From positions 682,501-746,500 of the forward strand of contig BDSI01000047.1 of the NCBI GenBank assembly GCA_003117195.1: DNA of 64,000 nucleotides, read 5' to 3'. Source of the stretch: Eudorina sp. 2006-703-Eu-15. Lineage: Eukaryota; Chlorophyta; Chlorophyceae; Chlamydomonadales; Volvocaceae. The notes beneath the pieces were generated by a model, which ran no database searches, was not told the origin of the DNA, and saw only the letters and a program-made list of their open reading frames with translations. A program made the position numbers and the translations under genes. Of the stretch, positions 25,417 to 36,259 are shown piece by piece (the first letter of the stretch is position 1; the number at the start of each line of letters is the position of its first letter).

Positions 25417-25611
25417 CACGAGGCGCGCACCTGAGGACGAGAGGTGATGCTCATTACAAGGGTCGTGTTGTGGTCGTGCGGGGTGGCAGCTGCCTTTTCG
25501 CAGTCTTCTTCGGATCATCCGGTTGCGGTACATGGTGGCCGCATGTCCGTATAACGGGTCGCTGCTGCGGTGGGGTGCGTGCTTCCTGTGGGAAGAGCTT
25601 CCGGTGGTATC

Positions 25612-25639
25612 GCACACACACACACACGCACACACACAC

Positions 25640-25682
<43 letters not shown>

Positions 25683-25698
25683 CACACACACACACACG
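25612..25698. repeat. (CA)n microsatellite in the ALKBH8 3' UTR
   Basis: About 43 CA units with scattered CG interruptions begin 196 bases after the ALKBH8 stop and before its candidate poly(A) signal, so they are probably transcribed. Confidence 0.93.
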
Positions 25699-25868
25699 CG
25701 GCTCATTTATCTTTTACACACACGCACACAAGGAACCGTCATACACTGTCTGTCTGTCTGTCTGTCCGTCCGGTGCGCCAAGTAGGGTGGCGCGGCTTCG
25801 CGTTGCAGAGTGTGGTGAGGAAGGAAGCTGCGGCCGCATGCCACCGACCACCCGCGGGGTAGGTCCCC

Positions 25869-25873
25869 TGTAA
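25869..25873 (+). terminator. Candidate TGTAA poly(A) signal of ALKBH8
   Basis: TGTAA occurs 453 bases after the stop codon at 25416, a typical distance for volvocine 3' UTRs. Confidence 0.5.
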
Positions 25874-26706
25874 CATGGTTCGTGCATTGCCATGTTATGT
25901 CGCAACAGAGTCGTAACAGAGTCCTTCCAGCATGCATCCGCCCATGGAGGTAATTACACTCGGCTTGCACACTGCGGCACGGGGCCGGCCCACAGGGCCA
26001 ACACAGTGCCAACCCACCACTCCGCCCGTGTTCGATATCCACCGTGTGTTGCTCCCCGGCCTCCTCCCTCCACGCTTCTGCTCCAGACACCGGCGGAAGC
26101 GTGCAGAGGTGGAGGTGCAGGCGTGGGTGGGCGGCGATCAGCCGCCACTGAACGGATTGTGTCGATAAAACACAATTGGTATAGCTGACTCCCAAAGCAA
26201 TCACCGGTGCCCCTTCCGGCACTTCCCAACACAAGGGGGGGCCCGCCCAGGGTCGAGGAGGGCAGGGGTGGGAGCCCTCGGCTGGCAGCTGAGCTGCTGT
26301 GTCCTCGGGTTGCTCGGGGTCCGCGGCGTGGTGGTGGTGGTGGTGGTGGTGATGGTGGTGATGGTGGTGGTGGTGGTGATGGTGGTGGTGGTGGTGGTGA
26401 TGGTGGTGGCCGGAAGGCAGCACCGGAGACGGCGCGCACGGAAGCGGCTGGCCAGGGTACCTCGTGTAGTATGGCATTCACACCCCACCAGTACACCTTC
26501 CATCGTACAGTACGACGCCATGCAGTCATCTCGCCTGACGTGGCGCGGCGGGGGCACTGAGCGCCGCAGCCGCAGCCGCGCCATGACCGGCCCCACCCTC
26601 CTCCTCCTCCTCCTCATCCCCATCGTCCTCGTCATCCCTCAGGGTCGTGATCGTCATCCGCAACCCCTCCTCCTCCGCCTTCTCCTCCTCCCCCGCCTCC
26701 TCCTCG
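25874..26706. other. Convergent intergenic region between ALKBH8 and MED8
   Basis: The two genes converge here. The stretch holds a GGT/GAT microsatellite and, on the minus strand near 26530-26700, a run of codons for Asp and Glu that is open but lacks a convincing acceptor. No independent gene was recognised. Confidence 0.5.
26328..26409. repeat. (GGT)n/(GAT) trinucleotide microsatellite
   Basis: GGT units with regular ATG variants give an apparent poly-His frame on the minus strand. The tract is periodic and is not linked to any exon I can support. Confidence 0.93.
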
Positions 26707-29096
26707 TCATCGTGCCCCCGTCATCAGGAACACCAACGCGGGGTCCAGCGGCTCCTGCCCCCCGGGCCCCAGGCCCCCAGCACCGGTGCCGGGTGCTGCG
26801 CCCGGAGGCCGTCGCTGCGCAGGACCCGCGTGTGCCGCCTGCTGCCGCCCGCCGCCTGCCGACGCGGATACCGGGACCAAGGGGGTGTTGAGTGGCCCAG
26901 TGACCCGGAGGGTGTCCACCGGCGTGCAGGTGATAGAGGCTGCCTGTTGCCATGCTGGCCATGGGCCCACGGCACGCCTCAAGAGGGAAGTGAGCTGGCG
27001 GGGCCGCTTTACACTGGTGGGTGGGCTGTACATGAGCTGCTGAGAGGAAAGCCTTTCGGCAGTTGTTGGCCGGCTGACCGCGTTTTCAGGAGCTTTGATG
27101 CGACTTAAGACTCACACCACAGACTGGGATTGGGCGGTCCGGGCGGTAACCACAGACTGAGAGCGAAAGTCGACACACGTTGACACACGTGGTCATATAA
27201 AATAGAACACGGTGGCAGGTGAAGGGGCAACCCAGGGACATACACAACGGTGCGCCACGTTGGTGGCGGAGGTCGCGGGGACGAGCGGCCCAGCCCGTCA
27301 GCTGCCCACCCACCCACCCACCCACCCACCGGTCGCCGCCGCCGTCGCAGGCGACCCCGACATGGCTGCTGCCAGCGCCGTCGCCGCCGCCGCCGCGTCT
27401 CGCGCCTTCCTCTGCAGCACCGCCGTCGTCGCCTCGCTGATCTCCCGGTGGCGCCGCCTCAGTGGGCCCTGTGCCACCCGGGTGGGGTGGGTTCGAGGTC
27501 CACCACCGCGTCAGCACGTCGGCGTCGGACCGGACACACGGGCCCTCCCTCCCGCTCTCCCTCCCTGTCCCTTCCTCTCTCTCTCTCCCTCTCTCCCGCT
27601 CTCTCAAGTCCCTCCCGCCCCTCCCTCTCCCTCCATGACGTGAGTAGTTGTACGGCGCCCACCGCGAATCCATCGCGATCCGACTGGGCCCAGTGGCAGA
27701 CGTGCCCCGGTCCCCTCCCCGCCTTGACCCCTCCGCCAAGGCCTCTCGCCAGGTCAGAACCCCACACCTCCCCGGTCCCCGGTCCCAGCCTGGCGCAGGG
27801 ACAGCAGCGCCCCACCAGCCCCGGTCCAGCGCAGGGGCCTGTCCCTGGCCCGAGCTCACCTGTGGGCTTAAGGGGCCATCCGCCGACGCACCCACGCCGC
27901 CTGTCACCGGCCCTGTTAAGGAGGATATCAGGCTGTTGTGCGCCTCTATGGCGGTGTTCAGTACCTGCGGGTCGAGAAGGTAGGGACCGCTTGGGGTTAG
28001 GAGAGATCCGTGGCGGGGGGGGGCCTGAGGGAGGCCAGAGTGTGGAGGGAGTGTGGCGGGAGGGCGGAGGGAGTATGGAGGAAGGGCGGGGAGAGGGCGG
28101 AGGGAGGCCGTGCGGCCGTTGCAAGGGACCACCGGGGGGCACTGCACGACTGCCAGTGTACTCTGCCTGCCAGGACCCCAACCCCCGACCCACATCAAAG
28201 CGCTGCATGGATGGCATCTCCGGTTTCAGGCAGAGCGCTGCGTCCACCGCCGCCGTCGCCTCCGCGGCCGCTGTCTCCCCCTCCGGTGTGAGCGCACTCG
28301 CGAGCTGCACCGTCACCGCCTCCGCGAAGCCCGGGTCCGGTACGAGGCGCGGCAGCAGCGCGAAGCCATCCAGGGTGCCCGGGCGCAGCGCCTCGCGCAG
28401 CCCCGCGAGCTGAGTGTGTGTGTTTGGTTTGCGTAAAAGAGGGGGGGCGTCGGCGCGGGGAGGGAGGAGGGAGGGCGTGGCGGACAGGGGCAGTGTAAGT
28501 GCATGTGCGCAAGTGCGCGGGATTTGTGAATTGTGTGGAAACTGATGCTGTTCCTTTCTTTCCCTGGGCAACAGTGTGCTGGGGGAGGAGCGGGTTGCAT
28601 CCGCGGATTTCGCCCAACGTTGCTGAAAGCGCAGTAGCGCAATCCTGGGTGTGCGGTGATGGTCACGCAATAATTCTAGGCAGGCATCGTATTGTGCTGA
28701 TAGTTAGGGCATTACAAAACGCGCTCTGGTGGTGGTAAGGGTTGACGGAGTGTCACACGGGACCGTGGCACTACCCCATCACCCAGAGACCTGTGCGTTG
28801 ATGACGCTGTACTTTCGGACGATGTCGTCCCACTTGAGTGCGCCAGCGTTGAACTTCAAGCCGAATATGACCTCGTCGATCGACTTCTGCAAGTCCTGGG
28901 CGCGTGTGCGCACCTGCGAATTAGGACACGCACGGGCGCCGTACGCTCGAGCTCGCGCCGTAGCTCCAGATATAATCTTGCATCTTTAAGTAAGCTTATG
29001 CAAAGTTCCATGCATGCTGGCACCTACCGCGCGCAAATTCCCCTGTGTGGGGGCGCCACCCATGAGCGCAAGCCTAGGGTCCGCAGAAGCTGCCAT
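26707..29096 (-). CDS. MED8: Mediator complex subunit 8-like (MED8)
   Basis: Exons in transcript order: 29096-29028, 28913-28791, 28409-28194, 27964-27860, 27468-27330, 26939-26707. All phases match, giving about 294 residues. The N-terminal half follows MED8: VRTRAQDLQKSIDEVIFGL, then ALKWDDIVRKYSVINAQ, then LLPRLVPDP, then QRFDVLNTAIEAHNSLI, and a helical segment REISEATTAVLQRKARDA. MED8 belongs to the Mediator head module and links activators to RNA polymerase II. The 3' end is uncertain. Exon 5 can also be read through to a stop at 27298, giving 227 residues with a TGTAA at 27009-27013 (minus strand) suitably placed. The six-exon form adds a Pro/Gly/Ala-rich tail ending VFLMTGAR. The start ATG has a good context and the first intron a GTAGGT donor. 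The family call rests on recalled plant and animal motifs, not a search. Confidence 0.75.
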
Positions 29097-29345
29097 GTTC
29101 TACTTTGCAATATATGTCGTCTACCGAGCTTAACCAGGAAAACTGAGACTGTGGGCAATGTGAACGGTACGGCTTCCGTGCTGTAAGTTTCTCTCAGGTT
29201 CGAGGACTCCTACAAGATTTCATAGAATTTCATAAGAAAGAAACGCTGCCTGTAAGAAAATTCTGCTCTGTTAGAAGTGGTGTTGTCGTCCTTTTAAACC
29301 GTGCAACAATCTCAGCAGTGCCCGCTAGGAGGCATAAGGTGCAGA
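29097..29345. promoter_or_regulatory. Short divergent promoter region between MED8 and the cystatin gene
   Basis: Only 249 bases separate the two start codons. The DNA is locally AT-rich (29190-29300). It must hold both 5' UTRs and promoters, so the pair is probably driven from one bidirectional region. Confidence 0.6.
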
Positions 29346-30059
29346 ATGCGGTACACTGTTCTCAGTGTCTGCGCTCTGCTGCTGGTGTCAGGTGTCTGTG
29401 CGAAGGCGACCTCCGACCACGGCATTGGAGGGGTCATCGATACCGACGCCAATGATCCTGCCGTGAAGGCGGCCGCGGAGTATGTCACGTCTACGGCTAA
29501 CACGAACCACTGCAACGGCCTGTGCGCTTCTTTGAAGCGCGACGGAGACCTGAAGCTCGTCGAAATCGTGTCCGCCAAGACTCAGGTCGTGGCTGGCACT
29601 CTGTACAAGATGGAGCTGCTCATGGAGGACCAGAAGGGGCAGAAGGTGTGCACTGAGAATCGTCGGCGTGGCAATGAAACCCTGGACGGTTCGGAACCTG
29701 TTGCTCCCGCTGCGTGTCGAATACCTCAGTTCTATTAGGAATTAAATCCTGCGTGTACTTAGATTGCGAGCGTTACGTTGTCCATACGTTACGCAAACAG
29801 CTGATTCTTGGCCCCGACCTCGGGCTGGGTAACTGTCTTGGTATGTTCTCCTCTTTGTGCCTGCTCTGGCTTTTACTTGTCGTCTGGCTCATGTGTAAAG
29901 TTTCCATAGTTTGGATACTGATGGTTGTCTTTGTACATGCCAAACACGCAGTTCCTGTTCACCTGCACCGTGTGGAGCCGCCCGTGGCTGGCGGCAGCGA
30001 ACGGTGGTAAGGACGAGGCCAACCACATCACCAAGTTCCATTATCAGTATGTGGACTAA
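29346..30059 (+). CDS. Secreted cystatin (cysteine protease inhibitor), two exons
   Basis: Exons 29346-29645 and 29952-30059, joined in phase 0, give 135 residues. Residues 1-19 form a signal peptide (basic start, Leu/Val core, VSGVCA). The conserved N-terminal GG is at 28-29, the cystatin loop QVVAG at 80-84, and the second hairpin Pro-Trp at 111-112 (in SRPWL), in the context FTCTVWSRPWL. These are the three elements that insert into the active-site cleft of papain-like proteases. Extra cysteines at 56, 60 and 105 could form a disulfide, which would be unusual for plant-type cystatins. The signal peptide suggests action in the secretory path, the vacuole or the extracellular matrix. An upstream in-frame GTG at 29301 is unlikely to be the start. 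The gene is divergent from MED8. Confidence 0.92.
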
Positions 30060-30533
30060 ACATGGTTGAGCAGCTTGGACGCGTACTGGGTGTATCCGGA
30101 TGATGGCGAGGGAATGGCGGGGGCGTATTGGCCGTTAGGAAAGACCCCCAGCGTCTTTCGTGGGCGTGCTTTACGCATGCTTCAGCTGCGTGTGGGACAG
30201 TTGGCGGCATTTCCTGACGATCGTCACAGCTGACCGACTTTTTTTGCATAGTCACATAATTTGTTCACGCATGGGTGGACGGCACCGAGGACGTGCCCGC
30301 ACTCTTTTAGAAGACGATCGCCCGGTGCTCTGGCCATCCTGTCCGCGTGTACAGTAATTCATATTGAGTCGTGGGGAAAAGCCAACAGCAGGACATTTAA
30401 ATGAGTCGTACATCGTCATGTTGTTTTGGGCGACTACACAATTGCCATTTTGGGCCCCACAAGTTTACGCGCGTTGTTGGCGTTCAATGCTTTAGTTCTT
30501 AGTTCAAAAAGGTACGACATGTGTTTCGGTGTG

Positions 30534-30538
30534 TGTAA
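30534..30538 (+). terminator. Candidate TGTAA poly(A) signal of the cystatin gene
   Basis: TGTAA lies 475 bases after the cystatin stop codon; a second copy occurs near 30719. Confidence 0.4.
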
Positions 30539-31404
30539 CACCATATATGTGAGAGCACTGGAGACCGCCACGATTCATGATCTACACACCCCACACTGCA
30601 CCTTCAGCGCGCCGAAACGGCACTGCTCTGGCGGCGACTTGGTCCTTTCCTTCATTCCGGAGTTCTCCTATTTTGTGCCATATACGGGCATCTGCAGGAC
30701 GCAGCCGTGCCCTGAGCATGTAACTCAAGCTGCCTTGACAGCCACCGACACGCCACACAGGCACAAGGAGTCGCGAGCTCGCGATCGTGCCATTCAGGGA
30801 TTCCCGCAGCCTGCCGTTGCTGCGGATCCGTCTTGCTGAGCTTGAGGCGATTGGTAGGACTCGCAGACAGACACTTTAGGAAATGCACGAGTGTCACGCA
30901 GCGAAACGTGAACTGGACATGGCCGAACAAATCGTCTCCGTCCCCGCTGTGCGAAGCGGCCGTGCAGGAATCATCTATCATCGCATCGCAATTTCCACCA
31001 ACCATTTGCCTCCAACCGCACCAGCAGCATGCTGCTGTACGTGCCCAGCACATCAGGGCCGTGACGGAAGGAAGGCGTGCGTGATACGGCCACGTCGCCT
31101 CTCCCTATGTTTCGCAACAACATTTTTGGCTAATATACGCGTGGTGGAAGCGATGAATAGCACATCCGGTAGTCAAGTTTTAAATGACGGTTGACGCACC
31201 ATGGACGGACGATAACAACCAGCAACCGTACCAACCAGCAACCGTGTCAGGGTCGTTGCAGGGACCTTGCCAAGTTGCCATATTGCCAACATGTGGGAAT
31301 GAAAGTTTCTGCACACGTCAAAATAACTAAGGCCTACCTGTTCCAGCATTGTCGATTTCCAGACGGCGCGTCTTACTACTGCAGACATCCTCTGTCGGCC
31401 TGTG
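30539..31404. promoter_or_regulatory. Intergenic region upstream of the MAM33 gene
   Basis: This holds the 3' trailing region of the cystatin gene and the promoter and 5' UTR of the MAM33-like gene. No family-like exon was found on either strand. A tandem CAACCAGCAACCGTAC-like duplication lies at 31217-31250. Confidence 0.45.
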
Positions 31405-32214
31405 ATGGCGTGCAATACCGTTAAAAGCACCCGTGTATGTCCTTCATCTAAATATTTGGCAGGGCCACCACGCAATTCAGCCTCGCCGCTGTCACTACCA
31501 GCAAGCTCGACTCCCAGCACAAGCGGTCGACCGGGCGCCAGACAGTTTGTCGAAGCGGCTCGACTGCTTTGCAGACGCAATGGGAGGACATCGATTACGA
31601 TGACGCAAGCAACGGGCAAGCGGAACGCTTCATCTGTCGCAGCCAGCCTCATGGCAGTGCTTAAAGACGAGATCAAATACGAGCGCGAATCTTATCGTCG
31701 TAGCGATCTCATTGTTGGCGATCCGCCTAATGATTTCGAGCTACAAGATGCGCGCGGAACGACATGGTTTGTCCTTGCGAAGGATTTCGACAGCGAGGAG
31801 ATCATAGTGCGCGTCGATCTGGATGCTCAACCGGTGGTTGAAGATGAGGACGAGGGGGAAGAGTACGAGGACGATGAGGACGACGAAGAGAGCATGCCGG
31901 TTGAATTTCAGGTCACCATCGCGAAAGACGGTGACGATACTCTGGTGTTTGACTGCGAGAGCGACGGCGAGTATTTGACAATCAACAGGGTGGCACTTGA
32001 AGGCATATACGAGGACAACGATGGGCCGCCGTCGTACAAAGGGCCCGTCTTCCAGGACCTGGATGACACACTGCAACAGGCGTTCGTGGACTTCCTCGAG
32101 GAGCGCGGTGTGAACGCCTACCTCGGGGAGTACATCCGAGTGTACCTGCAGGACAAGGCGGCACTGGAGTACCAGCAGTGGCTGAACCGCGTCCGGGACT
32201 TCATCGGGCGGTGA
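31405..32214 (+). CDS. MAM33: MAM33/p32 (C1QBP-like) mitochondrial matrix acidic protein
   Basis: A single open exon gives 269 residues from the ATG at 31405. The first 75 residues are basic and rich in Ser, Arg and Ala (SPLSLPASSTPS, FVEAARLLCRRNGR), as expected of a mitochondrial presequence. The mature part has the family pattern: LKDEIKYERESY near the start, a long acidic loop (EDEDEGEEYEDDEDDEES), the beta-sheet segment VEFQVTIAKDG, and a C-terminal helical region with LQQAFVDFLEERGVN and WLNRVRDFIG. MAM33/p32 proteins form acidic trimers in the mitochondrial matrix and are linked to mitochondrial translation and ribosome assembly. Later in-frame ATGs (for example near 31600) could be used. 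An intron in the 5' part cannot be excluded, but none is needed. Confidence 0.9.
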   Translation: MACNTVKSTRVCPSSKYLAGPPRNSASPLSLPASSTPSTSGRPGARQFVEAARLLCRRNGRTSITMTQATGKRNASSVAASLMAVLKDEIKYERESYRRSDLIVGDPPNDFELQDARGTTWFVLAKDFDSEEIIVRVDLDAQPVVEDEDEGEEYEDDEDDEESMPVEFQVTIAKDGDDTLVFDCESDGEYLTINRVALEGIYEDNDGPPSYKGPVFQDLDDTLQQAFVDFLEERGVNAYLGEYIRVYLQDKAALEYQQWLNRVRDFIGR

Positions 32215-32407
32215 CGCGTTGGGTTGTGTCGGGGCGGGGTTTTAAACAGCGGTCGAGTTGCGGACGGGCGAGTTGCTGACCTTCATTTCCTTGGCAATGC
32301 TGGGCGCACGGAATACGGACACACAGAATACGGACAGAGCAGCGAGGACATGCGGACTCGTAAATCGGCGTCATGTATGCCGGGGAGTGGATATCCGTTC
32401 ACAAGAC

Positions 32408-32412
32408 TGTAA
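32408..32412 (+). terminator. Candidate TGTAA poly(A) signal of the MAM33 gene
   Basis: TGTAA lies 194 bases after the MAM33 stop codon. Confidence 0.5.
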
Positions 32413-33098
32413 GCGAAGGCCTGTTAAACAGCAGCTGCCCAACGGTCATGCCACACACTCTCTGTGCCCGAAGCCGCTCCTCTACACTTGCAGCTCAATC
32501 TCGCCCCCGCACTCATACGCACACGCTTGTGGCCGGCCGTCCAGCCCATCGTAATCAGCCGAACCTGCTGAACAGGTGCGGCGCGGGCTCAAAATGGAGA
32601 ATCTTCGCGCCCCTCTTCAGAGCAGCAACGCCGTCCAACGTGCCCTAGGCTCAAAGTAGCCCGCATCATCCTGGCTTCGCACTCCAAAGCTGCTCATGAC
32701 CAAGCAAGTCAACTTCACCTCCCCAACGAGTCACAGCCACGGGCATCCCGCACCCAGCAGGATACAGTAGCGGGACTAGGCCGCCAGGGTGCAAGCACTT
32801 CCCAGCTTTGCACACCGCGATGCAGTTCTCAGGCAGCTCTCCACCGCCGTGCTGCATTGCGGCGCCCGTAGTCTCGTTCATCCCCCCTCCCTTCGCCCCC
32901 GCCGGGTCCACCAACCCTTGCCTTGGTGGCCCATGGCCGTTCCTCGAATCCACACGAAGGGTGGCCGCCGGGCCTCATGTATTGACACGGCTATCAAGTA
33001 TTTAGGACACACACTGAGAAAAGACGTCATGCAAGTAAGCAGCCCATCATCCCGCGGCAAAACATGACGTTATATGACCCACCTAAACCCCATTCAAC
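32413..33098. other. Convergent intergenic region between MAM33 and the EF-hand gene
   Basis: Two genes converge on this stretch of about 690 bases. It holds only short open frames without recognisable similarity. I did not see a TGTAA on the minus strand for the EF-hand gene. Confidence 0.5.
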
Positions 33099-35819
33099 CT
33101 ATGCCGTGGCCCCACGCCCGCGCTCGCCCGCCATCTCAATCTCCGCGCGCGCCCGGTCCACCACTGTGCGGACAATCTGATACAGCTTTATGACGGGGGC
33201 GGTAACGAATTGGGGCTTGAGCATCACGGCCAGGCACATGCATGCCTTGATGGGGATCTCCAGCATAGGCAGGTTGAGGATGAACCAGAACACGGCGGTG
33301 TGTGCCAGCAGCACCACCATGTTGAGGATGACGGGCCGCTCGCGGGCGTAGGACGTCAGGAAGTCCTGTCATGGGGGGTGGGATGGGGGGAGATAGCGAG
33401 TGAAAACAGCCCAGACACACCCAGCCCGGGGCGATAGGCGTACGATAGGAGGCTAAGCGGGTGCATCCTCCACGGTTGCGGGGGCCCTCGAGTTCGGGTT
33501 TGTGTTCGGACCGTGTGGAACGCAGGAGCTACCGTGCTCTCGGACTTCTGGATTTGGGTCTGGATCCGGCAGCAACTCAGCGGTAAAAAATGTGGTAACG
33601 CACACAAAGGTCGGGCGGGCTTCATCGCGAGACGTGATAACAGCGCCGGGTTCGGGCGTGGCCGTGGGCGCGGGAAACCACCTTGTTGACCGTCGACACC
33701 CGGACGCTATCACTCAAATCGGGCCTCCTCACCACCGGGTGTCTGCTGTCTGGTGCTTGCTACGGAAGAACAACCGACCCGCACCGCGTCGCGTTAGATT
33801 CGTCCCAGCACACCTCATATGGCACATGATACTGCCGCGCGTCGCCGTCCCTTCGTTCCTTTCCTTACCCCCCCGCCGGCGCGGAAAGGCGGGGTGGGCC
33901 TGAGGCTTCATTCGCGCCATCCCCCCGGCTGGGCGGGCTGGGGCTCCTGGGCCACGTTAACCGGCGCCCCAATAAGACTGCACGCTCGGCCCCACCTTGA
34001 ACGAGAGGAAGCCATCCTCGTTCGTGTCCGCGTCCTCCAGCTTGTCGTCCACCACCTCCCGTTCGATGCCCTGCGAGGCGCAGCCGACCATCCCCCGCGG
34101 GCACCTGAGACGCTGACAAAAGCCCAGGCGTCCTAGGGTATCTCATGCTGTCTACTTTGCATGTCGCGCTGCAACCCAAGGACCTACAGCCTGGACCAGA
34201 CGGTGATGCACGACACGTCATGTGTCGTGCCTCTCATGCTCGCGCGGCAGATTGCCCGCAGGCCGTGTGCAGGACCGTGTGGCCGGCAGCCCGGTCCCGC
34301 GCTCGCAGGGGCCCCGCGTGAAGAGCATTTGGGTGGCACTTGGGGCGGCCGGGCAGCCCTCAGCTCAGGGAGCGCGATCTCCGCCGCCATCCGCAACCCC
34401 CCACACACCCCGTTGCAGCCCCACAACCCGCCCCGTGCTGGGTGTGCCGGGGTTCGTTCCTGGCTTGTCCGTTGTTACCATCCCAGACCCGCCCCGTCAA
34501 GCATCAGCCCCCGTTCACGCCGGACACCGCAGCTGTCAACTGCCGCCAGTGATCCCTCCCTGTGCCCCGGCCCCACCTGCGCCTTCCGAAGGTCCTCCAG
34601 CTTGAGGTAGTTGTCCAGGTTGAAGTCCAGGAGGCGGAAGATGGCAAGCGCGGAGGCCAACTCAGCGGGCGAGAGAGATGAGTCCCAGCTCAGCCGCCCC
34701 AGCTCCGCCTCGCTGAACACAGCGCGCGGGAACTCCCGGCTGCCGCTCGCCAGCTTGACCTGCGGCGGCAACGAGCAAGCGGCACCGAGGACAAGGGGGC
34801 GTGCGGAGGTGTTTGGCTAAGATGCGGGGGATATGAAGTCAGGCTCGAGTGCTGTGCGTTCCGTTAGTCTTGATGGGCGCTGATGGGAAAAGGCAGCTCG
34901 GCAGCAGATCTGCAGGCGCCGCATGCCGGCGCTGCCATTGGCGGGATGAGCATCGACTGACAGCTGATGGGAAGGAGGCCCATGCGCACCCGGCGCACGA
35001 GGCGCGCGCCGCACCTGCTCCCGGACAAGGTCGATGAAGGACTCCATATCCACACCGCCCGCCGTCGAGGGGGCTGCGCGGAGGTTTTCATACAGCGGGG
35101 CGAACTGCGTTGCCACAGGGCCGAACCGCTCGGCGCTGTACGCAGCGTACTGGTCCAGTTGCTCCGGCGTCAGTTTGCCTGCGTAAGAGCCGCATGTCCC
35201 GGGTGCCCGCGGACCTCAGAACAGCCGCAACCTTGAGTCGCTGCGTCGGTTCATTGCACATTCCGTTCCGTCACCGTGAGAATTGCAACAGGAAATGTGG
35301 CAGTTGTCTGGGTGTTGGTGTCGGGCTGGACCCACGGTTCAAGGGGTCAGCAGCAGCTGGCGAGATGCGTGTCCATGATTTAAACCTTTGGGCACGAAGG
35401 TATCAATCGGGCGCATGCACGCGCCACCAATTCAGCCCAATAATCAAGAAAGCGATTTGGGTTGCACGTTCTCCCGCCTGCTAGGCCAGAGCAACACCTG
35501 TCACGTAATACCCGCCGTACCATCTCCGTCAGTGTCAAAGTGCTTGAAGACTAGAATTGACTGAAAGCGGAGACGGTCCACGGGCCGGGTGTTAGTCAGC
35601 ACTGACAAACTCCCCAAGCCGGCCCCACCCAGCGGCGTCGTTGCATGCGCAACCTACAGGAAAGCCACAAACGACCAACCGTTGAATTTGCAAGAAACAT
35701 TCCGTCGACCCACACGTGTTCACCTGCGGTCGCGGCGCGGCAGCTCTCCGCCACGCTCCACAGTGGTAGGGTACCCGCTGATGGTTGACCCGGACTTGGC
35801 GGCTCAGTACGTGAGTCAT
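33099..35819 (-). CDS. Unidentified EF-hand protein with organelle presequence and hydrophobic C-terminal segment, six exons
   Basis: Exons in transcript order: 35819-35724, 35653-35521, 35178-35015, 34759-34577, 34070-33996, 33365-33099. All are GT-AG and in phase, giving 305 residues. The first 32 residues are Arg-rich and almost free of acidic residues, so probably a mitochondrial or chloroplast targeting peptide. Loop 1 (72-83, DTDGDGKLTPEQ) is a canonical calcium loop that is formed only after splicing. Loop 2 (176-187, DFNLDNYLKLED) lacks the central Gly and is degenerate. Loop 3 (207-218, DTNEDGFLSFKD) spans an exon junction and ends in Asp. Residues 230-267 contain one or two membrane-length hydrophobic stretches (VILNMVVLLAHTAVFWFIL and CMCLAVML). 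It could be an organelle calcium sensor anchored in a membrane. I do not recognise the family; the overall order differs from MICU and LETM1 as I remember them. It is divergent from the GYF gene. Confidence 0.75.
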
Positions 35820-36259
35820 GCTTCGTCTGAAAATCTTGTGCTGAACTTTCGAATTGTTGAAAGCGTGTTATCCTAATAAGCTACGTTGCGACAGCTCCAA
35901 ACAGTACAAGAACGACGTCAGCAATGACGATTTTTGCGTCAAGGTAAACCCATGAGCAAGCGTGAGCACCAGTAACAACCAGGTACAGATTGGGTCAGCG
36001 GTTGATTGTAGTCGACTTGTCCCAATGTACGGCAAATTGCGTCTCGGGTCTCGCGTTTTTGCTTTTCAGAGCTCTGAGTTCTGCGCTAGTTGCACAAGTG
36101 GCGAACGTTTGGCGTATTACTTACTCAGATTAACGAGCTTTCTTTTCGCAACCACCCCCTCTTCACAAAGTTTTGTATTGGAAGTTTTTGGGCTTCTGTG
36201 GGCGTGGCCCTGCCATGGCGGATCATATCGGCTCAGCTTTTGGTGAGGATTAAAATTAC
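35820..36259. promoter_or_regulatory. Divergent intergenic region between the EF-hand and GYF genes
   Basis: The 440 bases between the two start codons must contain both promoters. The ATG at 36260 has an in-frame TAA twelve bases upstream. An exon-like stretch with a GTAAAC donor (35895-35943) is present but could not be joined in phase to a supported exon, so an additional 5' exon of the GYF gene remains possible. Confidence 0.5.

Noticed and set aside
25707..26477. Apparent poly-His protein on the minus strand
   Set aside because: The His run is the GGT/GAT microsatellite, and the rest of the frame has no conserved feature or splice support.
35589..35876. Plus-strand open frame beginning near 35780 with a GTACGTGAG donor, as a first exon of the GYF gene
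   Set aside because: It is the reverse complement of the presequence exon of the EF-hand gene, and the phases to later GYF exons could not be closed.
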